Shown here: one piece after another, positions 14,998 through 23,314 of the stretch
Numbering within the stretch: the stretch's first letter is position 1
Layout of the letters: every line of letters begins with the position of its first letter
DNA from: Devosiaceae bacterium
Lineage (GTDB): Bacteria; Pseudomonadota; Alphaproteobacteria; Rhizobiales; Devosiaceae
Direction: 5' to 3'
DNA: 28,600 bases
Assembly (NCBI GenBank): GCA_021648375.1
Contig: JAKISW010000037.1
Location: forward strand, 1-28,600
Program-made: the position numbers and the translations under genes
The notes under the pieces: generated by a model
The model's database searches: none
Told to the model about the DNA's origin: nothing
The model's input: the letters and a program-made list of their open reading frames with translations, nothing else

Positions 14998-17421
14998 ATG
15001 AAATTCACCATCGAGTGGCTCAAAGATCATCTGGATACCGATGCAAGTGTGGAACAAATTGTTGACACGCTGACCATGACCGGCACCGAGGTAGAGGCGG
15101 TTGAGGACGGTGCCAAAAAACTTAAAGATTTCATCGTCTGTGAAGTTATCAGCGCTGAAAAGCACCCCAATGCCGATCGCTTGCGGGTGTGCATGGTCAA
15201 CACCGGTTCCGGTGATCCGGTGAAGGTCGTGTGTGGTGCTCCCAATGCCAAAACCGGTATGAAGGGGGTTTTTGCCGCTGCCGGGACTTATATTCCGGGC
15301 ACAGATTTCACCCTGCAAAAAGGCAAAATACGCGGAGAGGAAAGCAATGGCATGCTTTGCTCGGAACGTGAACTGCTAATATCTAATGAACATGATGGCA
15401 TAATTGAATTGCCCGCTGATGCTCCGGTTGGGCAAAAATATGTGGATTATGCCAATATCAATGATGTGCTTATTGAGGTTGAAATCACTCCTAATCGCGG
15501 TGATTGTGTGGGGATTTTTGGCATTGCCCGTGAATTGGCGGCCGCAGGAATTGGCAAAATAAAAGAAAATACTATCAAGCCTTCTCCTTCATCCGGTCCC
15601 TCTCCAATTGCCCCGCTGGAGCAAAGATTTTTACCCGATGAGCCAAAAACCATTCGCAAATTTGCCGCTCGGGTTTTTACAAATATCAATAATGGTCCCT
15701 CACCCGACTGGATGCAAAAGCGCCTGCTTGATGTGGGCTTAAGGCCAATAAATTCTATAGTGGATATAACCAATTTTATATCTTTGGGCTGGGGTCGTCC
15801 GCTGCATGCCTATGACATGGATAAGCTCACCGGCGCTCCCTATTTGCGCAATGCAAAAGAGGGTGAAGAATTTTTGGCACTGGATGGAAAGCTCCATAAG
15901 CTCGACAATACAATGTGCGTAATTGCCGACGATAGCGGGGCTATCTGTCTGGGTGGAATTATGGGCGGACAGGCCACCGGCGTTGATGGTGAAACAACCA
16001 GTGTTTTGTTGGAATGCGCCAGCTGGGACCCTCTGCTAATTGCCAAAACCGGGCGTAAAACCGGCATTGTGTCCGATGCCCGCTATCGGCTTGAGCGCTC
16101 GGTTGACCCGGCTTTAACCATCTCCAGCATGGAGCGCGCCACCGCCATGATATTGGAAATTTGCGGCGGGGAAGTTTACGAGACAGCAATTTCCGGCGAA
16201 GATGAAGCCCCAGATATCGTCATTGATTTTCCTTTAAGTGAAGTTAAACGCTTAACAGGCCTGAGAATTGGTGATGCAGAAATCAAGGCGGCGCTGACCC
16301 TGTTGGGGTTTTGGGTTTCAGGTCCTGCAAAAGTGGTAAAAGTTGCAGTACCCTCATGGCGTACGGATATTTCCATCAAGGCTGACCTGGTGGAAGAAGT
16401 GATGCGCATTGTCGGGGTTGATCGAGTGCCGGTGGAACCATTGCCGGCCCTTTCTGGTGTGGCGCAAAAAACCCTCATCCCCATTCAAAACCGGCGGCGT
16501 ATTGCGCGGCGGACCCTTGGCGCCAACGGCATGCACGAAGCTGTCACGTGGTCTTTTATTTCTAAAAAACAGGCCCAGATGTTTGGCGGTGGAACTGCGG
16601 AACTGGCGCTGGCTAATCCCATTTCAGCTGAACTTTCTGATATGCGCCCCTCTTTATTACCGGGTTTACTGGCGGCATCTTTGCGCAATGCCAACCGCTC
16701 CTATTCCGATTTGGCATTGTTTGAAGTGGGGCAGGTATTTTCTTCTGATATGCCCGAAGGGCAGCGAACTTTTGCCTCGGCAATTCGCAGTGGGTCAGCA
16801 GGTTTCAATGGCGCTGGCCGCCATTGGCGCTCAAAAGAAAAGAAAGTCGATGTTTTTGATGCCAAGGCTGATATGGCAGCGGTTTTAAGTGCTCTGGGCT
16901 TTGATATGGATAAAGCCCAATTGCTGGATCAAAGTGCTGACTGGGCTCATCCCGGAAGGGGCGGTCGGGTACAATTAGGGCCGAAAAACATTCTTGGCTG
17001 GTTTGGGGAAATTCATCCCTCAATTCTGGCTGATCTGGATATTTCATTTCCCGTGGTAGGGTTTGAGATTGATCTTGATGCTTTGCCACGGCCAAAGACA
17101 AAATCCAGCCGCACCAAACCTGCTCTTAAAATGAGTGACCTTATGCCATTGAAGCGCGATTTCGCCTTTATTGTTGACAGGGATGTTTTAGCGGGAAAGC
17201 TGGCAAAAGCGGCCGCATCGGCCAATAAAAACCTGATCAGCGACGTGAACATTTTTGATGTGTTTGAAGGGGCCAATCTTGGGGAAAATAAAAAATCTAT
17301 TGGTCTGGAAGTAACCATCCAACCTAAAGAGAACACCCTGACTGATGAGGAGATTGAAAACATTTCCATTTCGATTATCAAGTCGGTTGAAAAAGCCAGC
17401 GGTGGAGTTTTACGAAGTTGA
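14998..17421 (+). CDS. pheT: Phenylalanyl-tRNA synthetase beta subunit
   Basis: An 807-residue protein with the full bacterial PheT plan: N-terminal EMAP-like tRNA-binding domain (about 40-155, with CEVISAEKHPNADRLRVCMV and KGKIRGEESNGMLCSERELL), B3/B4 editing domain (about 210-390), B5 domain (about 405-475), the catalytic-like core, and a C-terminal ferredoxin-fold anticodon-binding domain (about 710-807). It edits mischarged tyrosine. GGAG lies 9-10 bases before the ATG. Its last 12 codons are partly duplicated at 20190-20228. Confidence 0.97.
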   Translation: MKFTIEWLKDHLDTDASVEQIVDTLTMTGTEVEAVEDGAKKLKDFIVCEVISAEKHPNADRLRVCMVNTGSGDPVKVVCGAPNAKTGMKGVFAAAGTYIPGTDFTLQKGKIRGEESNGMLCSERELLISNEHDGIIELPADAPVGQKYVDYANINDVLIEVEITPNRGDCVGIFGIARELAAAGIGKIKENTIKPSPSSGPSPIAPLEQRFLPDEPKTIRKFAARVFTNINNGPSPDWMQKRLLDVGLRPINSIVDITNFISLGWGRPLHAYDMDKLTGAPYLRNAKEGEEFLALDGKLHKLDNTMCVIADDSGAICLGGIMGGQATGVDGETTSVLLECASWDPLLIAKTGRKTGIVSDARYRLERSVDPALTISSMERATAMILEICGGEVYETAISGEDEAPDIVIDFPLSEVKRLTGLRIGDAEIKAALTLLGFWVSGPAKVVKVAVPSWRTDISIKADLVEEVMRIVGVDRVPVEPLPALSGVAQKTLIPIQNRRRIARRTLGANGMHEAVTWSFISKKQAQMFGGGTAELALANPISAELSDMRPSLLPGLLAASLRNANRSYSDLALFEVGQVFSSDMPEGQRTFASAIRSGSAGFNGAGRHWRSKEKKVDVFDAKADMAAVLSALGFDMDKAQLLDQSADWAHPGRGGRVQLGPKNILGWFGEIHPSILADLDISFPVVGFEIDLDALPRPKTKSSRTKPALKMSDLMPLKRDFAFIVDRDVLAGKLAKAAASANKNLISDVNIFDVFEGANLGENKKSIGLEVTIQPKENTLTDEEIENISISIIKSVEKASGGVLRS

Positions 17422-17494
17422 GCTGAAACGCCTGCCAAAAAAAGCGATATTTACATGACCGGCAAAGCTTTTCCATCGTGAGAAAGATTAATAA

Positions 17495-18730
17495 ATGAGC
17501 GCCAGAAAATCAGACCGTTGTATTTGGTGGTTACTGCTGAGCTTATTGTTTTTTTCCACCCCGCTTATTGGAACAATCGGGGCTGTATCAATTCTTTTTC
17601 TCTCCATGCTGACTTCTGGTGTGGCTTTCAACAGGGGCGCATTTCTTGAATTAAAAAAACAGCCCATGATAGTGATGTTTTCTATTGGCTATTTAGTTTT
17701 TGCATTTTTTACCGCAATCACATCCAGGTCCCCCTCAGACTTACTGGTGATATTTTATTTTTCGCCGTTTCTTCTTTGTGCGGTGGCATTTTTATATGCA
17801 AGAAAATATGCCAGCAAAAAAACTGCAATCATAATATTATCAATGTGCCTTATTGGTTCTGGCTTGACTATTGTGGTGGCACTTATTGATATTTATTTTC
17901 TAAATGCCGTGCGTCCAAGAGGTTTCTTTTCCGGTGTAATCACACTGGCAATGGTTGGAACAACGCTTGGAATTGTTTCTGGTATGGGCCTCTTTCTGGT
18001 TGATGGCTATAAAAAAGCAATTTTTATTCTTGGGCCGATTTTTGCGATTTTAGCGATTACGCTCACTCAATCCCGCGGCACTGCAATTGCCCTGCCTGCT
18101 CTGACATTATTATATTTTATCTACGCTATTCGAAGAACCAAAACAGTTAAAACCAAAGTTATAACTATTGGCGCCCTGCTGTCGTTTAGTTTTTTGGCGC
18201 TTTTTTTAGTTGCACAAGGTTCAACACGTATAGCTGATCTGACCAATATTATTGGGCAGGTAATGAGTGGAGATATTGCCAGCCTTAAAGCCTCAAATAT
18301 CCGTATTGAAATGTTTCAGGCAGGATGGGAGTTGTTTTTGGCTTCACCAATATTTGGCTATGGCTGGAATAATATGGGCGAAATGGCCTTCACCATTTTG
18401 GATATAACGAAATACGATGCCCAGCTGATCAGGTTTTTTCAATTCCACAATGATTTCTTAAATTACGCGTTTGCTATCGGCATCATTGGAATAATAGTTT
18501 ATTTTACATTTTTGTTCGCCCCGCTTGTTGGAGCATTAAAAACTCCGCGTGACAGCATGTTTGCTTTAAGAGTTGAAATTATCCTGCTGATGTTAACACT
18601 TTATGCAATTTCAGGCTTAACCGCAGAAGCCCTTTCCCATGGACTGCTTATAACCGTATACGCCTTCATCAGCGCAGTAGTTTTGGGTGCTTTTCGAGAT
18701 GACGCCAATAAAACAGATGTTCAAAATTAA
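17495..18730 (+). CDS. O-antigen ligase/polymerase-like membrane protein
   Basis: A 411-residue polytopic membrane protein with about ten hydrophobic segments. It has the Wzy_C/WaaL-type layout: a TQSRGTAIALPAL segment (about 190-203), then a large periplasmic loop with FGYGWNNMGEMAF and QFHNDFLNYAFAIGIIGI, which carries the conserved histidine. Such proteins join or polymerise undecaprenyl-linked glycans on the periplasmic side. The gene is visibly richer in A and T than pheT. It lies inside the pheT-tail-flanked islet and converges with the LpxB-related gene (4-base overlap). Confidence 0.85.
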   Translation: MSARKSDRCIWWLLLSLLFFSTPLIGTIGAVSILFLSMLTSGVAFNRGAFLELKKQPMIVMFSIGYLVFAFFTAITSRSPSDLLVIFYFSPFLLCAVAFLYARKYASKKTAIIILSMCLIGSGLTIVVALIDIYFLNAVRPRGFFSGVITLAMVGTTLGIVSGMGLFLVDGYKKAIFILGPIFAILAITLTQSRGTAIALPALTLLYFIYAIRRTKTVKTKVITIGALLSFSFLALFLVAQGSTRIADLTNIIGQVMSGDIASLKASNIRIEMFQAGWELFLASPIFGYGWNNMGEMAFTILDITKYDAQLIRFFQFHNDFLNYAFAIGIIGIIVYFTFLFAPLVGALKTPRDSMFALRVEIILLMLTLYAISGLTAEALSHGLLITVYAFISAVVLGAFRDDANKTDVQN

Positions 18731-19860
18731 TTGATAATATCTGCAACAACTGCTTTGAGAGTTCCTGTAGAACCTATGCGGGATTTACCAATTTCGCCCA
18801 TTCTATCCCGCTCTTTTTTGTTTTGAAGCAAACTACTAATTTCCTCGCTTAATACATTAGAATTTTGAGGAACAAATATACGGGATTCGCCTGCCAATAA
18901 CTTTTCGTCAGCAATACGCTTTGCACGATCAGAAGTTACAATAAATGAAATTACAGGCCTGCCCAAACCAAGCGCCTGGAATGTCAATGTCCCTGCCTGG
19001 CCAAGCACTAAATCTGCGGCTTCAATAATATTGCCGGCCACATTGCTGGTAAGATTTAACGCTAGATCATTATCACTCAATGTTCCTAAGTCCGATTTAT
19101 TATCTGTTTTTGCCGGGTGGTATTCCATCGAAGTTTCTTTGGCTAATTCTTCAAGAGAAATTCCACTCGCAACGGCTACAAAAATATCCGGATATAATTT
19201 TTTTGGGATTTTTTTAATTGCATCAATCTGGAATTTTAAATTCTTTGCTGTTGCTTTTCTTGATCCCGGCAAGAGAGTTAAAGCAAATTTATTCTTTCTG
19301 CGGCAGGCAATATCATATTGTCCAAAAGGGACTAAATCGAGCATGATATTGCCTTTTGAAATTGCATTTACACCAGCCTGGCGCAAAGATGTCGCTAAAT
19401 TTTCGTCGCGACAATAGACCTTGTTGCAGGTTTTTTTTATCGCCCAGCGCTCAATACCAGGGTATCGATGGGCATAGCTGTTTTTATAAACATCAAGATA
19501 AATATCAATTTTAATGCCGGCCAGAACACTTAAAATCGGAGTTACACTATCTCCAACCGCCACTATTTTATCATATTTACCCTTAATTGAGCGCAAAAAT
19601 CTGATCGTTTTAAAAGTGCCCGCAAGCATGCCGCCTTTTATATCTTTTGCAATGGAGCCGACTTTGCGATGCCCCTCAGATGGGATATGCAAACGGGGGC
19701 CAACAATCGGGCAAATATTTTTATAAGAATTCCCAAAACCTATGAGCGGATAAGCTTCAACCAAAATGTCATTTGGGAGCTTTGCAACAATAGCTGCTGC
19801 CATTGAATCTTCGCCATTGCCATTAGATAAAAACAATATTTTTTTTTGGGTTTTTTCCAT
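18727..19860 (-). CDS. Lipid-A-disaccharide synthase-related glycosyltransferase-like protein
   Basis: About 377 residues, with a GT-B-like two-domain arrangement: N-terminal ILFLSNGNGEDSMAAAIVAKL...VEAYPLIGFGNSYKN and PIVGPRLHIPSEG, then LLPGSRKATAKN at the domain joint and AADLVLGQAGTLTFQALGLGRPVISF near the C-terminus. This matches the LpxB-related family best known from cyanobacteria and Deinococcus. Its substrate is unknown. The gene is AT-rich. ATG 19860 is chosen; a GTG at 19869 is in frame. A copy of the dispersed near-palindrome lies directly upstream. Confidence 0.75.
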   Translation of the reverse strand: MEKTQKKILFLSNGNGEDSMAAAIVAKLPNDILVEAYPLIGFGNSYKNICPIVGPRLHIPSEGHRKVGSIAKDIKGGMLAGTFKTIRFLRSIKGKYDKIVAVGDSVTPILSVLAGIKIDIYLDVYKNSYAHRYPGIERWAIKKTCNKVYCRDENLATSLRQAGVNAISKGNIMLDLVPFGQYDIACRRKNKFALTLLPGSRKATAKNLKFQIDAIKKIPKKLYPDIFVAVASGISLEELAKETSMEYHPAKTDNKSDLGTLSDNDLALNLTSNVAGNIIEAADLVLGQAGTLTFQALGLGRPVISFIVTSDRAKRIADEKLLAGESRIFVPQNSNVLSEEISSLLQNKKERDRMGEIGKSRIGSTGTLKAVVADIIN

Positions 19861-19869
19861 TTTACTCAC

Positions 19870-19884
19870 TAGGGTCAGGACCTA
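19870..19884. repeat. Dispersed near-palindrome, copy 3
   Basis: TAGGGTCAGGACCTA, a 15-base exact core of the repeat at 230-246. It is 9 bases upstream of the ATG of the LpxB-related gene and is oriented oppositely, relative to that gene, from copies 1 and 2. Confidence 0.7.
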
Positions 19885-20060
19885 TTATTCATCACTATGT
19901 CGCAAATGGGTTTCGCGCTTTTCAGCGCACCAATATTTCATATATTCAAGTGCAATAGATTTGTCGGGGCAATGTAGCGGATAAAACTTCTTAGGGGTAT
20001 GCTCTTAAGTTAATTGCATCAAAATCTACCAAAAGCGAGAAACCATCGCCCTAACGCGCG

Positions 20061-20160
20061 GCCTAAAGCGTGTCGCGGTTAATCTGAGCCGCTCTAACGC
20101 TTTATCTCTTTGTTTTCGCATATCTTTTATCCCAAAACCGGCTCCTGCTTTTGGGAGACA
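20061..20160. repeat. RIME-like intergenic palindromic element
   Basis: Two successive dyads: AAAGCGT (20065-20071) / ACGCTTT (20097-20103), with inner GCGG/CCGC, and TCCCAAAA (20130-20137) / TTTTGGGA (20149-20156) around CCGGCTCCTGC. Wording such as CTAAAGCGTGTCGCG and AAAACCGGCTCC is characteristic of repeated intergenic elements of Hyphomicrobiales (RIME family). It fills most of the 370-base gene-free gap between the LpxB-related gene and the aldo/keto reductase. From 19885 to 20060 I see nothing else definable. Confidence 0.65.
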
Positions 20161-20189
20161 TGCTGTAGGGTATAAGCACAACTGCCGCC

Positions 20190-20228
20190 GAATCTGAAAA
20201 AACCAGCGGTGGAGTTTTGCAAAGCTGG
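20190..20228 (+). pseudogene. Fragment resembling the pheT 3' end
   Basis: In one frame this reads ESEKTSGGVLQSW, against the pheT C-terminus KSVEKASGGVLRS. The 16 bases CCAGCGGTGGAGTTTT are identical (20203-20218 and 17396-17411), and the match extends to 24 bases with one mismatch. Two further differences (TTA/TTG, AGT/AGC) are synonymous, as expected of a copy that diverged while coding. No other part of pheT is present. It suggests a duplication or integration boundary. Confidence 0.6.
20197..20228 (-). terminator. Possible terminator of the aldo/keto reductase gene
   Basis: On the minus strand CCAGC (20228-20224) pairs with GCTGG (20207-20203), followed by TTTTTT (20202-20197), beginning 7 bases after the reductase stop. 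The stem is only 5 bp with a 16-base loop, and it coincides with the pheT-like fragment, so it may be a re-used sequence or chance. Confidence 0.35.
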
Positions 20229-20234
20229 AGCATT

Positions 20235-21272
20235 TTAGCGCAGCCAGCCACTGGGCTTCGGGTGTAAATCCATCAATACCGGAGCCGTAATTTTGTCTAT
20301 GGCTGCTTCTTCCTCGGTGCTGATTGTCAGATTATTAACTGCCCCAAGACAGTCTTTCAGCTGATCAAGATTGCGCACCCCGATCAGGGCCGAGGTGATT
20401 TCTTTGCGCCTTAAAACCCACGATAATGCCAATTGAGACATGGTTTGATTGCGCTGTTTTGCAATCGGTTCAAGCTTTTCAACCGCTGCAATTAAATCCT
20501 TGCTGACATGGCTTGGCAGCACCGATGAGTTGCTTTTTTCAGCCCGGGTTCCTTTACTGATACCTGAAGAATATTTCCCCGAAAGTATCCCTTGAGTAAG
20601 AGGGGAAAAAGCAATTATGCCAATGCCCAGATCATCACAGGCATCAATGGTCTTGTCTTCTTCAAGCCAGCGATTGACCATGGAATAGGAGGGCTGATGA
20701 ATGGTGCAGGGGACGCCCATTTCGTTTAATATTGCATTGGCCTGCCGGGTTTCTTTTTCCGGATAGCTTGAAATTCCCGCATAAAGCGCCTTGCCGGATT
20801 TTACAATATCGGCGAGCGCTCCCATGGTTTCTTCCAGCGGAGTATTGGGGTCAAAACGATGGGAATAAAATATATCCACATAGTCCAGCCCCATGCGCTT
20901 AAGGCTTTGATCGCAACTGGATATCAGATATTTTCTTGAGCCAAATTCACCATAAGGTCCGGGCCACATATTATACCCCGCCTTGGAGGAAACGATCATC
21001 TCGTCGCGATAGGGCGCAAATTCGCGGGCTAGAATCCGTCCGAATAATTCCTCGGATGATCCGGGGGGCGGGCCATAATTATTGGCCAGATCAAAATGGG
21101 TAATTCCTGCATCAAAAGCATGGGATAAAATCTCTACCGCACTGTCATGATCGCGTGTTCCGCCAAAATTCTGCCACAGCCCAAGGGAAATAACCGGCAG
21201 CTTTAAGCCCCACTTTCCGCTTTGGCGATATTGCATGGATTGATAGCGTGATTGTGCTGCTTTATAAGTCAT
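20235..21272 (-). CDS. Aldo/keto reductase, YghZ/L-glyceraldehyde-3-phosphate reductase type
   Basis: A 345-residue NADPH-dependent (alpha/beta)8 barrel. Catalytic tetrad regions are DLANNYGPPPGSSEELFG (Asp and Tyr), VSSKAGYNMWPGPYG (Lys) and YVDIFYSHRFDPNTPLEET (His). The SSKAGYxMWPGPYGxxGSRKYL signature is specific to the YghZ/Gpr group (AKR14), which reduces L-glyceraldehyde 3-phosphate and methylglyoxal. GAGAAG precedes the ATG. It diverges from trhO. Confidence 0.93.
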   Translation of the reverse strand: MTYKAAQSRYQSMQYRQSGKWGLKLPVISLGLWQNFGGTRDHDSAVEILSHAFDAGITHFDLANNYGPPPGSSEELFGRILAREFAPYRDEMIVSSKAGYNMWPGPYGEFGSRKYLISSCDQSLKRMGLDYVDIFYSHRFDPNTPLEETMGALADIVKSGKALYAGISSYPEKETRQANAILNEMGVPCTIHQPSYSMVNRWLEEDKTIDACDDLGIGIIAFSPLTQGILSGKYSSGISKGTRAEKSNSSVLPSHVSKDLIAAVEKLEPIAKQRNQTMSQLALSWVLRRKEITSALIGVRNLDQLKDCLGAVNNLTISTEEEAAIDKITAPVLMDLHPKPSGWLR

Positions 21273-21318
21273 GAAAATCTTCTCACTTATTTTTGCAATA
21301 TTGCTTCTGAGGTGATAT

Positions 21319-21335
21319 TTAGAGTCAAGACCCCA
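21319..21335. repeat. Degenerate copy of the dispersed near-palindrome
   Basis: TTAGAGTCAAGACCCCA shares AGxGTCAxGACC with the three better copies. It lies in the divergent gap between the aldo/keto reductase and trhO, 50 bases before the trhO start. Assignment is tentative. Confidence 0.35.
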
Positions 21336-21384
21336 GCGCTCAGAAATTCATCAAGCAATTTGCTTGACCTTGTGGAAGTTTATT

Positions 21385-22419
21385 ATGACCCGACAAAAAT
21401 CTCCAGTTAAAGTTTTGGCTATTTATAAATTTGCCGATCTGCCTGATTATGAACATCTGGCAGAACAAATATTGGAACATTGCGAGCGAGCAAAAATTAG
21501 AGGCACGCTTATTCTGGCTCCCGAGGGCATAAACGGCACCGTTGCCGGAACGGAGCAGGCTATTGATGATCTGGCCCATTGGCTGAAGCATGCCAATGTT
21601 TTTGGCGGCAGGTTTAAGGGCGCTGAAGCTAAATTTTCTTCCGCTGAAGAAATGCCGTTTCTGCGTTTGAAAATTCGCAAAAAACCCGAAATTGTCACCC
21701 TGCGTGCGCCAGAGGCCAATCCCAACAAGATTGTCGGGACCTATGTGCAGCCCAAAGACTGGAACGATGTGATTGCCCAGAAGGACATGGTGGTTTTGGA
21801 TACCCGCAATGATTACGAATATGCCATTGGCACATTTGAGGGCGCGCTTGATCCCAAAACCAAAATTTTTACCGAATTCAAAAAATATGTATCCGAAAAT
21901 CTTGACCCGGCACGCGATAAAAAAATCGCCATGTTTTGCACCGGCGGAATCCGTTGCGAAAAAGCCTCTGCCTATATGCTGGCCCAGGGGTTTGAGGAAG
22001 TCTATCATCTGCACGGGGGGATTTTGAAATATCTGGAGGCCATTCCCGCCGATCAATCCACTTGGATTGGCGAATGTTTTGTTTTTGATGAGAGGGTATC
22101 AATTGGCCACGGGCTGGTTGAGGGCGAAGCGATTTTATGTCGGGCCTGTCGCTATCCTTTAACTCCTGATGAAACCAAACATGCTGATTTTATTGAAGGG
22201 GTTCAGTGCCCCCATTGTGCCGGACCTGAATTTGCAAAAACCAGAGCGGCTGCCGCTGAGCGCCAAAAACAGATGGATCTGGCTGAGGAAAGAGGCGTTG
22301 CCCATCTTGGTGATGATGCCGTCAGTGCTGCTAGGGCAAGATCAAAGGCGAAAAAGTTAAAGCAACAGGCAGACCGGGCAAGAAATTACCAGGCTGGCGA
22401 AAGCGGATTAAACCAATAG
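21385..22419 (+). CDS. trhO: tRNA uridine(34) hydroxylase, rhodanese-domain protein
   Basis: A 344-residue TrhO (YceA family) protein, which makes 5-hydroxyuridine at tRNA position 34 with oxygen. The N-terminal ferredoxin-like domain (about 1-95, with LAPEGINGTVAGT) is followed by a rhodanese domain with VVLDTRNDYEYAIGTFEGA and active-site CTGGIRCEKAS (C185), and a cysteine-rich tail (CRACRYPLTP, CPHC) that may bind zinc. I chose ATG 21385 because GGAAG sits 8 bases upstream; a TTG at 21364 would add seven residues. Its 3' end overlaps the LytTR gene by 12 bases. Confidence 0.95.
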   Translation: MTRQKSPVKVLAIYKFADLPDYEHLAEQILEHCERAKIRGTLILAPEGINGTVAGTEQAIDDLAHWLKHANVFGGRFKGAEAKFSSAEEMPFLRLKIRKKPEIVTLRAPEANPNKIVGTYVQPKDWNDVIAQKDMVVLDTRNDYEYAIGTFEGALDPKTKIFTEFKKYVSENLDPARDKKIAMFCTGGIRCEKASAYMLAQGFEEVYHLHGGILKYLEAIPADQSTWIGECFVFDERVSIGHGLVEGEAILCRACRYPLTPDETKHADFIEGVQCPHCAGPEFAKTRAAAAERQKQMDLAEERGVAHLGDDAVSAARARSKAKKLKQQADRARNYQAGESGLNQ

Positions 22420-23190
22420 TCCCGCTTCTTTCAGGGCTGAAACATATGTCCGGCTTACCGGTAATTCTTTGCCGGAATGGGTTTGCACAATCGTTTTGCC
22501 ATTGGATTTATAAACTGATTTAATTTCCGACATTGCCACCCAGTGAGAGCGGTGGATTTGTATTCCATTTATGCCTTGAGTTTCTTTTATGGCATCACCA
22601 AACCGCATTAAATGCAGATGCTTGCCCTTGTTGGTGATGATTTCCACATAATGATCATGCACTGAAAGTGTAAGAAGTTTGCCGCGTAAATGGGTCGGTA
22701 GTCGCAACAATATTGCCGGTTTTGACAGCTCACGCTCTATAGATTTTGGCCTATTGTTTTTACCATCAAACAATACGAACAGCACCGCAATTCCCATGGC
22801 AATTATGATCGAATAAAATGCCAGGGACAGCATTGGTATACTACCCAGAATTTTCCAGCCAAACGTTGCGAGATTTATCACCCAGACAACAAATGCCACC
22901 GGAATTCCAGCCGCAATACCAACAAACAACAATCGCGGCAAAAATGGCCAGCGCTGCTTTTCCAGCAGGTTCGACATTAAAGAGCCAAAAAATACCCCGG
23001 TTGCGAAGGTTAAAACAGTAACAACCACCCAATAAATCAGGCGTGGACCAAGGGAAAAAATTTCAAACGTTTGAAATGGCCCGGAAATTCCAAGAATTAG
23101 CGAAGCCACACCCAGCCCACCCCAGGCGCGTTTTGAAGTGAAAATGGCACGCGTTTCACGAAGCGCAAATTGCAGGGAGGCTAATTTCAC
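22408..23190 (-). CDS. Membrane-anchored LytTR-family transcriptional regulator
   Basis: A 260-residue protein with four predicted membrane segments (about residues 22-40, 50-72, 85-110, 117-140) and a C-terminal LytTR DNA-binding domain (about 160-258: LLRLPTHLRGKLLTLSVHDHYVEIIT, FGDAIKETQGINGIQIHRSHWVAMSEIKSVYKS). No receiver or histidine kinase domain is present, so it probably senses through the membrane part or a partner. The start codon is GTG. It diverges from a DUF2306-like membrane protein across a structured 124-base gap, making that gene its likeliest target. Confidence 0.9.
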   Translation of the reverse strand: MKLASLQFALRETRAIFTSKRAWGGLGVASLILGISGPFQTFEIFSLGPRLIYWVVVTVLTFATGVFFGSLMSNLLEKQRWPFLPRLLFVGIAAGIPVAFVVWVINLATFGWKILGSIPMLSLAFYSIIIAMGIAVLFVLFDGKNNRPKSIERELSKPAILLRLPTHLRGKLLTLSVHDHYVEIITNKGKHLHLMRFGDAIKETQGINGIQIHRSHWVAMSEIKSVYKSNGKTIVQTHSGKELPVSRTYVSALKEAGLLV

Positions 23191-23234
23191 GAAGAATATT
23201 GTCCTTTGACGAACTTGAGCTTTTAGCCGGCAAT

Positions 23235-23292
23235 TCTAGTCAATAAAGCAATTTGGGCAACATAAATTTTATTTGGTTTGCCCAAGACTAGA
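23235..23292 (+). promoter_or_regulatory. Bulged 15-bp hairpin in the leader of the DUF2306-like gene
   Basis: TCTAGTC (23235-23241) pairs with GACTAGA (23286-23292), and TTGGGCAA (23253-23260) pairs with TTGCCCAA (23278-23285). The right arms are contiguous, so the left side carries an 11-base bulge. The apical loop contains ATAAA-T-TTTAT. The structure ends 7 bases before the AAGGAG ribosome binding site. It may be an RNA switch or a pair of nested operators for the divergent LytTR protein. Confidence 0.6.
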
Positions 23293-23314
23293 TTTCAATA
23301 AGGAGAATTCTTTG

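Noticed and set aside
21340..22056. Minus-strand frame of 238 codons opposite trhO
   Set aside because: The plus strand encodes an unmistakable TrhO; the antisense protein shows no family features.
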